Source: Metaphire vulgaris
Lineage: Eukaryota > Annelida > Clitellata > Crassiclitellata > Megascolecidae
Assembly: GCA_018105865.1 (NCBI GenBank)
Contig: CM030866.1
Coordinates: 4,622,951 to 4,686,950 of the forward strand
Direction: 5' to 3'
Length of the DNA stretch: 64,000 nt
Under the pieces are notes generated by a model. That model did not search any database and was not told where the DNA came from. It worked only from the letters and a program-made list of their open reading frames with translations. Numbering within the stretch: position 1 is the stretch's first letter; every line of letters begins with the position of its first letter. Position numbers and translations under genes: made by a program. Positions 1 through 12,662 of this stretch are shown piece by piece.

Positions 1-831
<831 letters not shown>

Positions 832-1092
832 ATGACGTCACGGCGACGACGACGACGACGCCACCTAGCGAATGAGCCGATAACTATCGGCCACCCGACA
901 GCGAATCGCCACCCGGAAAGGTCGTGAAAGGTGAACAGAGCCCCTGTCTATCGAAGCCGATTTTAGTGTGAATGCGTTAAATTTTGAAGCCATCAGCTCC
1001 TGTTAACCAACACAGAAAAGGACCGTCATAAGACTTTCGTATACAGCACAGTAACAACAAGTCATTCAAATCGATTAATTTTGTACATTAAA
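832..1092 (+). other. probable Msx 3' UTR with a variant poly(A) signal
   Basis: After the stop codon the sequence turns AT-rich. No AATAAA occurs soon after, but the common variant ATTAAA is at 1087-1092, about 255 bases past the stop. Other TATAAA-like signals follow near 1340, 1350 and 1458, so the UTR may be longer. The 3' end is inferred. Confidence 0.4.
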
Positions 1093-2949
1093 ATTGTTGT
1101 AAAATCTAGGAATGTTATACAACGTCTAAGATATTCAGCGTATAGGTCTACGTTGTATCACCAGAACAATCTCCAACTGTAATTATTCTGCCCAAAAGTA
1201 GGCAATATTTTATGCAAAAATCGCTAGCGTCTGTTAGCAATCTGGATTCTGTTAACTCAATTTCTATTCGCAGTTTCTTTATACGATCCTCTATCTCCAA
1301 AATCACTGCACAGGATACTCTGTGACATATTGCATATAAAATTAATGTATAAAAGTCACTATCCAGTTATTGTACATAAATTATCGTGTGCAGTCGTTCA
1401 GTCATTTTCGATACAATGCTAATATGCACAATTGTACTGAATTACTGAAGAGTATTCAGTATAAAGTACCAGGTCCTATAGTGCAATAGGCTTTGCTTTG
1501 TATATTTCTGTATGGTTTTTGTAGCGCTATAGTGTACCACCAGTAGGATTTGGTTTTGTACTGTTCCATTCAGGTGTAGGCCTACAAATGATGGAGTTCA
1601 GTCTAACAAGATGGGATTCATCATGCTTATATATGATTGACCCATCGGAGTTAAGTGTGAGGACCGCATGGTGCCTGGGGTGAAACGCAGTTTAACCTGT
1701 AATCTCATCCAAACCATCCAAACCAATTAAATCCGGGGAAGACGTTATAGGACGGGAAAAGAAGTCGGGTCAAGGGAGTTATTAGGGAGAGCGGTGAAAC
1801 ATCAAAGGGCCCTATAGGGAAGAGGGTGTCGGTCTTCTGTGGGTTGGAATGACAAACATTTGCGGGAAAATCTTGTCCCCGCTTTGATTTTAGACGGTAG
1901 AGATAAAGATGGCGTTACGAAAACCAATATGGAAGACGATTTGAGTGGGACAATGGCTTCACAAGAGGTGGCGTGATTGGCAAAGAGGCTTCGTGAATAG
2001 AGTCCAATTACGGGGCCCTAATTCGTCGTCATCTTTGATGTGAAGAAGATCGCAGAGTTGATATTTTTGGTCAGAGCCAGAAATTAAGAGACGTGATTAC
2101 TATTTGAGCGTCTTCTGTCCGATTGACAAAAGTCTTCAAACTCTTTGCTGTGATCTTTAAATTGACCGACATCTCGACAAAATGGGTGACCGTAAGCTGC
2201 CATAAATAGCGTGACGTATTTAATGGACGGCCCCGAAAGGTGCTAGCAAGTTAAGTAACCTTGATCACGGTTAGTGTTCGAATGGTGACCATGAAAGTTC
2301 GATTTTTAGAGCGCTATATTTATATATCATCGTACGATTGTCTAAACCCATTATAAGCGCGCTTTAATTTCTGTCTGTAATAGAGACAATGAATTTCTTA
2401 ACGTGAGCCTTCTTTTATTATTGCAAAATATCTGGGAAATTTGCGGTATATAAATTCAGTGGCGCCACTGCAGCAAAATTCTCGAATCGTCATCGAATTT
2501 TGTATCCGATACCCAATTAGATACCGCGTGAATGTTTCTCGGTTATCTTTCTTCACCATAAGTACCTCATCAACCGATACTGGTTCGGGGCAACTATAGT
2601 ATGGTCTTTCGGGATATCTTAACGACTGCCCCCGGGTGAAAGCTAACACCCCTTTCCCCTATGCCCTCCTTCCTCCCCCTCCTCCTGCATCTCTCGTCGT
2701 TGTCTGTTAAAGGCGAATCTAGATTGCATTCGCCGAAAATTCATCTTTTAATGAGACAACCTAACGTGTGGACTTTCGAAATGTATGATCCGCCGTGGGA
2801 GTGGGGTGAGAATGGGGGTGGGGGTGCGGGTCACCGTTTGCACGTATGCATTCAGCTGCCTTTGCTCCATCGCAGTTTTTTAAGCCAAGCTTAATTGAGT
2901 TTCAGTCACCCAAAATTCAGAAAGGTGAAATACGTTAAAATGATACACC
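1093..2949. other. non-coding stretch, possible distal Msx 3' UTR, one solitary transposon end
   Basis: I see no gene. Positions 2212-2234 (TGACGTATTTAATGGACG followed by GCCCC) resemble the right end of the elements at 19114-19487 and 23155-23576, so this is probably a solo or decayed terminus. An 83-codon open frame at 2398-2649 (-) has no recognisable domain and no splice context. Confidence 0.4.
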
Positions 2950-2955
2950 AATCGC

Positions 2956-2983
2956 ATATATATATATATATAATTTTTAAAAG

Positions 2984-3019
<36 letters not shown>
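2956..3019. repeat. (TA)n microsatellite, two blocks
   Basis: Two alternating TA tracts (about 2956-2972 and 2987-3019) are separated by a short AT-rich spacer. The 3020-3700 stretch that follows is AT-rich and contains no gene that I can see. Confidence 0.9.
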
Positions 3020-3022
<3 letters not shown>

Positions 3023-3697
3023 TATTTTATATTTATTTTATTTTATGTAGCCAATTATATTACTGTGGTCCCTAAAGGCGCCCACCTCAACGATATACAG
3101 TTGACGCAAATGATTGCAGTATATAGTAAAGTAACGTACAGTAAAACGCAATTATTTAGGAGATGTTTGATTAGCATTTAGAGTTAGACTCGTATATATG
3201 AGTGCATAAAGACTGCTTCAGAATACAGATTAAAAGAAATATTGGATAAGATTCTTTGCACTTGAGCAGATTTGTCAATTTCTCTCGTCTCGTCCATGTA
3301 TTAGAACAGCGAATAACTGTTCAGTTAAGTAAGTAAGCAAGCATAAGTTTCGCACTAAATGTAGGACATCTTTGGTCGTTCAGCTGTTGTTAGTTTCCTA
3401 TTAGTTTAATTCGATAGATTGATTTCTTCGTTAGTACGTCAATTCCTGCTAATGTGATAGTTATTAAACAGGTATGTACGTTGAACGACAAGAAATTGAA
3501 ACCAAGTGTGTTTGTGTGCGCTGCATAGTCAAGTGCACGCACCCGGCACTGATTACTATTATAAACTTCGTCGACTTAACTTTTAAGTCGTTTTTCCACG
3601 TCGCAACTGGAAAATGGGAAAAGTTCCAGTTGAGGGTTCTGACGATGATTATCGCAATATTTTTCCTAATTAAAACAGAATTCTACTTTAATCGTAT

Positions 3698-3699
<2 letters not shown>

Positions 3700-3770
<71 letters not shown>

Positions 3771-4034
3771 CAGACAGACAGACAGACAGAAGCAGAGAGA
3801 CAGAGAAACATACAGACATACTGACAGAGAGAAAAAGAGAGAGACAGAGAAAAAAAGAGAGAGGCAGAGAGAGATAGAGAGAGAGACAGAGAGAGACAGA
3901 CAGACGGACAGACAGACAGACAGACAGAAGCAGAGAGAGACAGAAACACAGACAGACAGAGAAACAGACAGACATACTGACAGAGAGAGAAAAAAGAGAG
4001 AGAGGCAGAGACAGAGAGATAGAGAGAGGCAGAC
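3700..4034. repeat. (GA)n/(GACA)n compound microsatellite
   Basis: About 60 bases of pure GA are followed by 270 bases of interleaved GACAGACA and GAGA units with repeated internal blocks (for example CAGACATACTGACAGAGAGA twice). All long open frames here are Ser/Leu/Cys or Arg/Glu low-complexity translations of the repeat. Confidence 0.95.
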
Positions 4035-5205
4035 AGGCATACAGAGATAGGGCAGGACAGGACAGGAAGAGGGGGAAATGTCAAGATAATGCAGCCAGTT
4101 GACACAACGTTTGACTTTTCGCAGTTCTGGATTAATATAGCGCTAAGTAATGTAAACGAAAGTGTGTGTGAGTCGATGGCATTTCCATTTGCCAAGTTAG
4201 TTAACTTCAGACCAATGAACCATTGCGAGTCGCTCGCTAAGGGAATTATTCTGTCTTAGTTCTAAAGAAACTGTCATTCCCTTCAATGCTTTTCCTTTTG
4301 CTACAGCGTCAAAGAAAACGTACTTTCATCGTCGTCGTCGTCATCATCGTCATCGTCATCGTCGTCGCATTTGTTTTAATTGTCGTCGTCTTAGTCATTT
4401 TCTTATTTAGTAACTCATCTATTTGCTTACTATAACATCAGTGAAACGTTTTTACAATAACAACAACCACCACCACCATCAATAATATTTTCCTTACTCT
4501 CTCCTCCTCCGCCGGCTTCGGCGCAAGGGCTCCCCGTACCCCCGCCCCCCGGCCGTCGCCGGCTGGGGAGTCTGAAGCATAGACAGCAGCATCTTCCTTC
4601 CTCCCCCTCCCCCTCCACCACTCCTCTTCCTCCACTCCCCCTCCCCCGTGCGTCTCTGTTCTTCATGTTTCCATTAGCGGGCAATTACTTGATACGTCTT
4701 GGAGAGAAACCGAAACGACGTCTGGCGCCGCCGATCTTCGCATCGGTAACATTCCCCGCTAGAGGGCCGGGGTGAGTTGGGGGTGGCGTGGGGGGGTTGA
4801 TGGGCCGCCGCTACCCCTCAAAGAGATCAATTAACCCCGTACGTCCACCGCTCCGGTACCCCACCGCAATTAACTATCTTCATAATCGAGGGACTGTTAG
4901 TCAAATCCGGGGTCTGGTAACCCCTTCCCGGCCCCCAAGGACCCCGGTTGCGTCACGACAGACAGAGAGAGAGAGAGAGAGCGCGAGTGTGGGGGTGGGC
5001 GGTCTGGAGGACCGTCTTTGGTCGGGGCTTTGATGTGGGGCGTCGGCCCCGACGGAACCGTTTGTTCGGGGCATCCGAAGGGTCATCAAGGGCCGGGTCC
5101 CAATCTTTAAGGGTTCATTAGGGGCATGGAAGAAGAAGAAGGGCCGCAAAAGGAGGAAAGCTTCGACGCCAATCCTGGTAATCGTCAACCGGGGAAAGGA
5201 AAGGA
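4035..5205. other. non-coding, short trinucleotide runs
   Basis: It contains a CGT/CAT run (4329-4367), pyrimidine-rich C-tracts (4500-4650) and a short GA tract (4965-4981). The open frames are low-complexity; I see no gene. Confidence 0.5.
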
Positions 5206-5211
5206 CAATTA

Positions 5212-5227
5212 TATGCGAGAGAGAGAC

Positions 5228-5260
<33 letters not shown>

Positions 5261-5316
5261 ACAAACAGACAAACAGACAAACAAACAGACAAACAGACAA
5301 ATACATACATAGACAT

Positions 5317-5363
<47 letters not shown>

Positions 5364-5425
5364 TAAACACAGAAAGAGACACAGACAGAGACAGACAAAC
5401 AGACAGAGACAGAGACAGAGAGGAG
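5212..5425. repeat. (GACA)n/(GA)n compound microsatellite
   Basis: GACAGACA, AAACAGACA and GAGA units alternate over about 210 bases. The organisation resembles the 3700-4034 array. Confidence 0.93.
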
Positions 5426-7024
5426 AGCGGAAGATAGGAAGTAGGAGGAAGAAGAAGAGAATTCGAAGTGTGTCGCGGACAAAGCTGTTGCATAGTATAA
5501 GAGAGCCTTGATTTCCGTCTAAGCGCTCACTTGCTTTACAACAATCGCCGTCCTTTGCAAAAATCTTATTTGGTTTTAGTTTGTTCAATAGATCTTCCAT
5601 CGTCTATATTTTATGCTTCGATTTTTCTTATTGCAATCGCAATATGCCTAAAACTTCAAATCCCAATTTTCAGAGTCTATCCCACACCCTCTGCATCATC
5701 CCTCCGAGAGCCAAATTTCTCTCTTCACCCCCACCCCCACAAATCCCCACTCCGGCTCCCGCCCTCTCTTGGCATCATTATCTCTCTAAGCAAATGGTTT
5801 TCTTAAGAACCTTTTACGGCGTTCGGATTGCCAGTTTATAACTGTTTCCACAGCCCCACCCCATCCGCCTTTCAGCCCCCCCCACCCCACCACCCTCCCC
5901 GTCCCATCAACTCCACCTGCTCCTTCTCCTTGACGAATTAGGCAACAACAACCACTTTACCGTCAATGGCGGCTGCGTTATTAAGCACCCGTAATTGGGG
6001 TTTCGACGGTCCGCTGGGTCGGCGAGCTCTTGCCTTTAGCCGCTTCGAAGGCGGCAACGGAATTCTCTTACTGCTGTCTATTAGAGAGTGTCGCAAGATG
6101 TCCCCATTTGAAAGAGAAACTGTTTATAAACGGCGAGCGATAAGCCGCAGGACTCCAGCGTCCTCCTCATTCTCCTCCTGCTCCCCATCCACATCCACAT
6201 CCCTCCTCTTCCTCTCTCTTCCTCTTTCTTCTTCGTTCTGTCTTTTCCCTGCAGATTCAACTCGAAGCGACATTGGACTTCAAGAATCGTCCCTTTACTA
6301 TCAATCTGTCTGTTTGTCTGACTGTCTGTCTGGCTGGCTACCTGTCTGTCTGTCTATCTATCTGACCACCTGTCTGTGTGTCTGTCTGACTGTCTGACTG
6401 TAGACTGATTGTCTATCTATCCATCTACCTATATCTCTCTTTCCTTCATTTGTGTAGAGTCAAATTGAAATATTTGCAAATGTTTTGACTGTTCCTTTGT
6501 TGTGATGTCCGTTCATTAAGACCAGCGAAAGACAGTTTCAAAGGTCTCAGAATTTCCAGACCCCAACTCTCGGAGGGAGGGAGGGCAGCAGAGGAGACAG
6601 TTCCCCACCCATCCCCCGCCTTCAAAGAGGATCTGGATAGCGTCCGATTCTCTCGCAATCCAAAGCGTCACAAGTAATTCCAACGGACGAAGCAGGCTGA
6701 GAGGCAACAACTCATAAATATTTTGATCTAAATTCCTTTGAACGACATCCGCTTTGAAGCGCCCACGCACTAGGCGCTATATAAATTAAAATGCTATTCA
6801 ATTCAGAGTGCTGCCTCTGAGAAGAACGAGGCAAGTGAAGAAAATTTAATTAACATTGGTGCTCAAAATGGAAATTCGACGAAGTAGGCCTATTCGACAA
6901 ATTAACAATTAAATAAGATTTTTCCTTACTTACTTCGTTCATCTCAGGTGCCTCTGAATTGCATAATATATTTTAGTCTATATAGCGCCTCAATTGAACG
7001 CTTAAAATCAGATTTTGAGACATG
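5426..7024. other. non-coding with a (TCTG)n array
   Basis: Positions 6298-6410 are a degenerate TCTG/TCTA array. Two copies of the dispersed GCGCTATA core are present (6774 onward, and 6980-6989 inverted). C-rich runs occur around 5720-5930. I see no gene. Confidence 0.5.
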
Positions 7025-7241
7025 CAGTGGCGTAGCCATGATTTTTCGAAGGGGGTAAGTGGATGAATCCCAACCTCGGAAAATCCTGACAAGCAAAAAA
7101 AGGTCGTCAACTATTACTTTGCTTCAATAAGTGACTTATATAGGTATACATGAGCCCGTACAACACTATGCACGCAATACAAAAAATTTGGTCCAATGGG
7201 GGGGGGGTAACCCCTAAAACTCCCCCTTGGCTACACCACTG
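7025..7241. mobile_element. hAT-like non-autonomous element, CAGTGGCGTAGCC ends
   Basis: The ends CAGTGGCGTAGCCA and TGGCTACACCACTG are inverted repeats. Flanks GAGACATG (7017-7024) and AAGACATG (7242-7249) match at 7 of 8 bases, an 8-bp target duplication as in hAT elements. The 217-bp body has no coding capacity and carries the shared core motif (TGACAAGC, A-run, GGTCGTC) at 7087-7108. Confidence 0.85.
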
Positions 7242-7369
7242 AAGACATGTGCGTATTTTTATAGACGCTGTATGAATAATAATTGATGTTGATTCGTTTG
7301 AATTTGTTCTATCGCGAAATTAGCAGCATTGGATTTTTTTTATTCCGGTTCGCGAAGCTTATGATTGCG

Positions 7370-7930
7370 CGGGATTCGAGGGAGAGGAGGAGGAGGACTA
7401 GAGGCCCCCTAAGAAGGGTGATGTACAGGATGAGGGGACCCGGCGGTCAGCGCAATCGATGGGCCATTGCGCTGCAGAAGGGCTGTTTTCGGCCCTAATG
7501 ACTGCCCGCTGCTCGCCGCCGGGTCGTTCCGGAATCGCTCGCTTGGAGCGCTTCTCGCGAACGGAATCACGTCCGGTCGGCGCCTGGGAGTAATTTTCCC
7601 GCCGCCCCGTCGGTCGGTCCAAGGGGCGTGTGCGTCTGATCAGGGACCGGGAAATATAAATGGACGGACTGCCCGGACCTGATACGGGGTCCGGCAGGAA
7701 CGAGCGCCGGTCTGACCCGCGGCGCCCGGCGGCCCGTGTCCGGCGCGGCGGGGGGCGTCGCGGCGTTCCGGCGGCGGAGGCGGCTCGACGGGCGTCCAAC
7801 GGGCGGTGAAATTGTGCGCATGTTGCCGGTCGATAAGGCGACCGCTCGGCCAGTTACAACGCCTGGAACGACGCCATTGATGCACGGGTTACGAATCAAC
7901 TGGCACGGACAATGACCACAGCCATATGGC
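7370..7930. other. GC- and CpG-rich block
   Basis: About 560 bases are much richer in G, C and CpG than the surroundings. Overlapping open frames exist on both strands, but they are Arg/Pro-rich shadows typical of GC-rich DNA. The sequence AAATATAAAT sits in the middle (about 7650). It could be an unmethylated promoter-like or regulatory island; no exon can be recognised. Confidence 0.45.
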
Positions 7931-7956
7931 GCTACATCATCCAGAAAAACCACGCT

Positions 7957-8092
7957 TCTCTCTCTCTCTATGTCCTTGCCTCTCTGTATGTCTCTCTGTC
8001 TGTCTGTCCCTGTCTGTCTCCGTCTCTATGTATCTCTGTCTCGGTATATGTGCCTCTCTCTGTCTCTGGCTGACTCTGTCTCTGTCTCTGTC

Positions 8093-8132
<40 letters not shown>

Positions 8133-8262
8133 AGTCTCTATCTCTGTCCCTGTATGTCTCTGTCTCTCTGTATTCTGTGTCGGTCTCTGCCTATCTGTAT
8201 GCATGTATGTCTTTCGGTCTCAAAGTCTCTCTGTCTCTGTCTCTGTCTCTGTATGCCTGTAT
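7957..8262. repeat. (CT)n/(TCTG)n compound microsatellite
   Basis: About 300 bases of TCTG, TCTC and TCTA units. Open frames across it are Ser/Leu/Cys-rich artefacts. The following 8263-8796 is AT-rich with no visible gene. Confidence 0.93.
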
Positions 8263-8796
8263 GCCCGACTCTATTTCCGTTTCATTAGTAATTGCCCTGG
8301 TTTGTTCTTTCGCATCTGAGTTTTGCCTTTGTCTCTGTAATCGAGTCCATTCTAAAACTCCTTTTGCCCTCTTTAATATAGAATCCTGTCTGAGTGTATA
8401 ATATAGACCTACCAGAATCAATCTATCTGCCTGGATTGAGGGCTTCACTATAGGCCTACTTTTCCATCATACAGCGTCTACCATGGATTTGCAAAACACT
8501 ATATATACAGTGTATATTTATATACATGTGTGTGTATGTATGCATATATATCTGCAAGCATTCTGCATTTTGAAATCCTGTGTATTTTTAAGTCTTCTGT
8601 GGTTTAAAGAATGAGGCGTTATAAATTATCTCACATCACTCACTTTTTACGCAGTTGGAGTCGTGTCATTATTAATTGCGTTGCTTCTAAATGACAGTTT
8701 TGTCATTTGACACACTACAGACTACAGAGTGACATATAATGTGCCACAGGCGGCAACCAACCATGGCGTGACAGACCTAACCACGCACACAAAGGG

Positions 8797-8837
<41 letters not shown>
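8797..8837. repeat. (TA)n microsatellite at the 3' end of a LINE relic
   Basis: About 20 TA units directly abut the T-run 8838-8846, which is the poly(A) of the minus-strand LINE relic. Confidence 0.92.
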
Positions 8838-8847
<10 letters not shown>

Positions 8848-9493
8848 TGCCCTCGGTACTTAGTTCCCGAGGGACTTATTACAAAAAAGTGTCCGGAGAC
8901 AGAAAATATATACTGTTCAGCTCTCGTCTTGACCCGGATCAGAAGCAGAGAAAGTCCCTTGGAAGGCAATCGCATTAAAGCGTTGTAACGTCATCGAAAT
9001 ACGCTGGAGCAAAAAACTTCTCTCCCTTGTGTCTCCGGAAAGAATGGAAAGTTGACGACCCAACTCTTTTATGAAAGTGAGTGCGTCGTGACTGATTGGA
9101 CCAAGAGTCTCGAAGGCCAATGGCAAGAAGAAATAGTCTGCCGACAAGTCAGTGTACTTGGCGACTTTCCTCACTGATGCTGCTTCAGCAGCGGCTCCGG
9201 GAGAGAGAGACGTCATTGGCAGATGAGTGGCAGCGACTGTGTCTGCCACTGTGACGTCCCACACCAGGCAGCGGCCGGCTTGCCACGGAATCATGGTCAT
9301 GCCGTCCGGTCTCTTTCCATCAGATCTGAGAAGACCGGGCGGTTCCTTGACCGATGGTATGCCAGCTCGTACTAGGACCCGGTAGACCACGTCATTGAGC
9401 ATCGAGTGACGTGCAAGGCGACCTGGTCCGAGCTTGCAGGAAAGTCCGTGGGAACCATTCTCCTGGACCTGCTCGCCACAGGGACAGAGATGC

Positions 9494-9496
<3 letters not shown>
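8838..9496 (-). pseudogene. 5'-truncated LINE relic: C-terminal region with Zn-knuckle and endonuclease-like motif
   Basis: Reading right to left, an open frame from 9496 to TGA 8917-8919 keeps about 190 residues of the C-terminal part of a retrotransposon polyprotein. CPCG followed by HGLSC looks like a zinc-binding knuckle. RHSMLNDVVYRVLVRAGIP, a DGKRPDG motif and WDVTVADT follow. The PD then D-V-T-V pattern is that of restriction-like endonuclease domains at the C-termini of some non-LTR elements. Then come KVAKYTDL and FLLQRISMTLQRFNAIA, which I know from RT-associated proteins of marine invertebrates. The reverse transcriptase itself is missing: the frame runs into (TA)n at 9497. After the stop there are about 70 bases of 3' UTR, a 7-bp stem (8850-8856 with 8867-8873) and nine A. 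The LINE assignment is firm; the clade is uncertain. Confidence 0.8.
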
Positions 9497-9543
<47 letters not shown>

Positions 9544-9587
9544 TGTATATACTGTATATATATACTGTATATATACAATATATATAT

Positions 9588-9620
<33 letters not shown>
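9497..9620. repeat. (TA)n array with ACTG/ACAA interruptions
   Basis: The AT-alternating tract has repeated TACTGTATA and ATACAATATA variants and is largely self-complementary. It replaces the 5' part of the LINE relic. The following 9621-10062 shows no gene. Confidence 0.93.
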
Positions 9621-9624
<4 letters not shown>

Positions 9625-10062
9625 AAAAAGTACCGAACCTAGACAACGCCCGCTTTACCTGTTTGCAACATTTAATCTTAAAGTCTTTGCAAAGTCACGG
9701 TGCTATAGAAGTTGGCGTAGAAGACTGCTCAACCCCCATAGAATTTAATTGCCATATGAGAGCGAGTCTATATGGCGTCCAAAAGTGAAGCCAGTTTTCC
9801 ACTATTTTGTTACATGCAATCACATTACCACAAAAGTTCCAAAAGAAGCCAAGTCTCAAACAACCGGATTATATAGAGTCATTTGTTTTTATACAAGCCT
9901 GGGCTTCTCTTATAAGTTTACGGTAATTTCTATATGGTGGGCATGGCAACCATTGCCTTAAACTTAGAAGAGATGGCGGCAAATTGTCTTCAACCTTCCG
10001 TCGTCTTGCTATAGGTAGACTACTTCCAGTGAATATTAATTTCTATGGTTGGGTTCTATGGG

Positions 10063-10575
10063 GGAAAGAAGTCTTTACGAACAGAAGAAGAGAACTACCG
10101 AGAAGGAATTTTAACCGAAATCTGAAAAAACGATTGGTTGGTCAAAACACTGATCTGGCCAGTGACACTCCATGGGCCAGAAACTTATACGCTCAGAATG
10201 GAAGACACGCAGAGACTAGAGACATTCGAAATATGGATCTGGCGAAGAATGGAAAAAATCAGCTGGACGGAAAAAATAACAAACGAAGAAGTCTGGAAGA
10301 GGATAGAAGGAAAGAAAGCCCTTATAAACACTATTCGTGCAAGACAAAAGAAGTGGACAGGCCAAGTTCTGAGAGAAGAATCAGGCCTACTAAGATAAGT
10401 ACTAGAAGGAAAGATGAATGGGAAAGCACAGAAAGGGCGACCAAGGACATCGATGCTGGAGTGGATGTTCGACACTACGGAAAAAAACAAGTATCCAGCC
10501 CTGAAGATAAAAGCTCCAGATAGAGAGGAGTGGCGACGCTGGAGTATGGAACCTGTTTTTGGACAGAGCACCTGA
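10063..10575 (+). pseudogene. LINE relic, C-terminal region after the reverse transcriptase
   Basis: The translation matches the conserved tail of APE-type non-LTR retrotransposon proteins: RRNFNRNLKKRLV, VKTLIWPVTLHGPETYTL, RLETFEIWIWRRMEKISW, NTIRARQKKWTGQVLR and GRPRTSMLEWM. The copy is dead. A four-base tandem duplication (TTGGTTGG, about 10133-10140) shifts the frame between LKKRLV and VKTLIW. A TAA at 10396-10398 sits where the family normally has an acidic residue. The frame otherwise stays open to TGA 10573-10575. A purine triplet array follows at once. Everything upstream (endonuclease, RT) is absent. Confidence 0.82.
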
Positions 10576-10609
10576 AGAAGAAGAAAAAGAGGAGGATGAG
10601 GAGGAGGAG

Positions 10610-10641
<32 letters not shown>

Positions 10642-10653
10642 AGAAGTAGAAGA
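10574..10653. repeat. (GAA)/(GGA) array at the LINE 3' end
   Basis: GAAGAAGAA grades into GGAGGAGGA and back, starting at the stop codon of the LINE relic. It is probably the expanded 3' tail of the element. Confidence 0.88.
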
Positions 10654-12469
10654 ATGGTTGAACTTGAACCCCAGAAATTTTAACTAAAATGTCCGGAGCT
10701 TTGGAAATTCGCCTTGATACTTAAAAATCACACGGCATTCATACTGCGCTATTCTATAATCAACAAAGCCCGGGTAGAGATTGACTCGTGAGCACAAGAA
10801 TAGGTAAGACGTAGGCTTACCTGGCGGCAGGTATGGCCCGGGGGCTTATAAGGTGTAAAATTCACGTCTGTGTTACGTGAATTTGGCCACGCCCTCCATG
10901 CACCTTTGGAAAGAATTTTTTTGTCGTTCAGAAATGGTTTTACAATCGATGCGTTTTGTACTTTTGACTATCTCAAGTTTCAAACTTACTGGTTTGATTT
11001 GGACGGTGAAGAGACAGAGACCCCTATTTTGTATTGGGGCCCTGGTACCCCCAAAGGCCCCATGTTGCGTCTACGGCTGGTTCAACACAAAGCAAAATAA
11101 GTATCCAGTGTCATCATCGACGGCATGCTTTAATTTTTTGCACCGAGTGTCGTAATGTTTGAACTTGTACATGAAGGCAATCTGCACGCGATACGATACG
11201 CTTTGAATGAAAACGCGTCAGATTGTTCCTCACAAATAGGCCGATTATATCGTCATATTTAAAAATCATAATTTTCAAGTTCGCTTTTTTCATATTTACA
11301 AACACGAACTGATGTCGGCGGCGGGCGGCGGCGGCGGTGGTGATGATGATGATACTGCATCCCCTTTAACATTGGCTGCCTGTCGCTTGAGTGATTGCTT
11401 GGCGATGGGGCATCAGACGAGTGGCGCCTCTAGCGGCAGAAACAATTACGAATCTGTTAATTGATGTCTGAAGTGTAAACGACGGCGAGGATGATTTTAA
11501 CGGTAAGAGGGGAGAAGGAGGGAAGAGGAAGAGAAGGAGGAGGAGGAGGAGGAGGAGGAAGGAGAAGGAGGAGGAGGAGGAGGTTGGTGACTTTGGACAG
11601 AATAATTCTGATGGGAGGCAGTGGGGGTCCATTTCAGTCTGCAGCGTCTTTAAATGTTTGCAGGTTTTTTGTGTTTTGACTCCATTTTTTCCCGACCGGG
11701 GACTGTATTGAAGATGAGGTTTCATCAGAATCCGTTTTTATGAATTTATTTTACAATTCGATTTTATTTTTTCCGCAGTCTCAAGAGCTATCGATCGTGT
11801 TCGCTCCGGCCGCCATTTTAAGTACCCGCCGTGCACGTCGCAAGATGGCGTCTTCCTCCTCCTCCTCCTCCTCCTCCTCCTTCTCCTTCTCCTCTTCCCC
11901 TTCCGCCCAATATGTCTGCGGTTAATTTGCGCGCCGCACGCGTGGCGGCGCGATAACGACGTAGGGGTTTCCGGCGTTTGAGGTGCGGCGGCCGATATGC
12001 GGTTTTTATCGCGTAATTGCACGATACGCAGGTGACATGAGAGCGTCTCGCCCATTTAACACTAAATTTGTTTTATTCAGTCGGGTATTCGGTGGGCATG
12101 GGGAGGAAGGGAGGTAGGGGAGCGGGCGAGGGGTGGGGGCGCAAGGCAGATGGGGGTCCTTCCCCCGGCACCCATCGGTCAGTGGTGTTGAACGGAGTAA
12201 AGGCGATAGCGTCCATCAAGCGGTCAGCTAATTTGGCAAGAAATCCCACGTGACCCCCGGTCATGTCACGCCCCCGGCAATAAGCGCCCGCCGCCGCCGC
12301 CGGGCGCTATATAAATAGCCGGCGGCTGGAAAAAGATTGACGATTTATATTGTGGACGGAAGGAAAGAGGAGGAATGGAGGAAAAGAAATGGCGAACGAA
12401 AGAGGAATATGAGGAGGAGGAGGAGGACAGGATAAGCAGGAGGTAGCAAAGTTATGAAGCAGGACGAGG
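10654..12469. other. non-coding with GGA and CCT arrays
   Basis: (GGA)n at 11517-11583 and (TCC)n at 11853-11895 account for the Arg- and Ser-rich open frames. A CG-rich inverted repeat (GCCGCC...GGCGGC, about 12290-12326) encloses GCGCTATATAAATAG, a TATA-box-like form of the dispersed core. I see no exon. Confidence 0.5.
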
Positions 12470-12662
12470 CTGTGGCGGCTCCACAGGGGAGAACTCGGGG
12501 GGAGTGCCCCTATTAACCCTGCTCCCTATGTGGCCCTCATACTTTAGTGCACTCATTCTAAGCAACTAGACTAGTCCAGATTTATGAAAAATAGTTGGAC
12601 CCCCATGCTTAGAAGTTGCCACCCCAACGCCCCCCACTTGCCAAATCCTGGAGCCGCCACTG
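12470..12662. mobile_element. hAT-like element of the CAGTGGCGGCTCC family, decayed left end
   Basis: The ends are CTGTGGCGGCTCCAC and TGGAGCCGCCACTG. The interior (CCCCTATTAA..., TTGCCACCCCAACG, CCAAATCCTGGAG) matches the copies at 22710, 44583 and 53865. No target duplication could be read. Confidence 0.75.

Noticed and set aside
2398..2649. 83-codon open frame on the minus strand
   Set aside because: No recognisable domain, no ATG start, no splice context; length is within chance.
3666..5600. Long Ser/Leu/Cys-rich or Arg/Glu-rich open frames
   Set aside because: Translations of GA and GACA microsatellites.
7398..7953. Arg/Pro-rich open frames of up to 133 residues
   Set aside because: Several frames are open at once across a GC-rich block, with no conserved motif, which is typical of non-coding GC-rich DNA.
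9372..9646. Tyr/Ile-rich 'proteins'
   Set aside because: Translations of the TA array next to the LINE relic.
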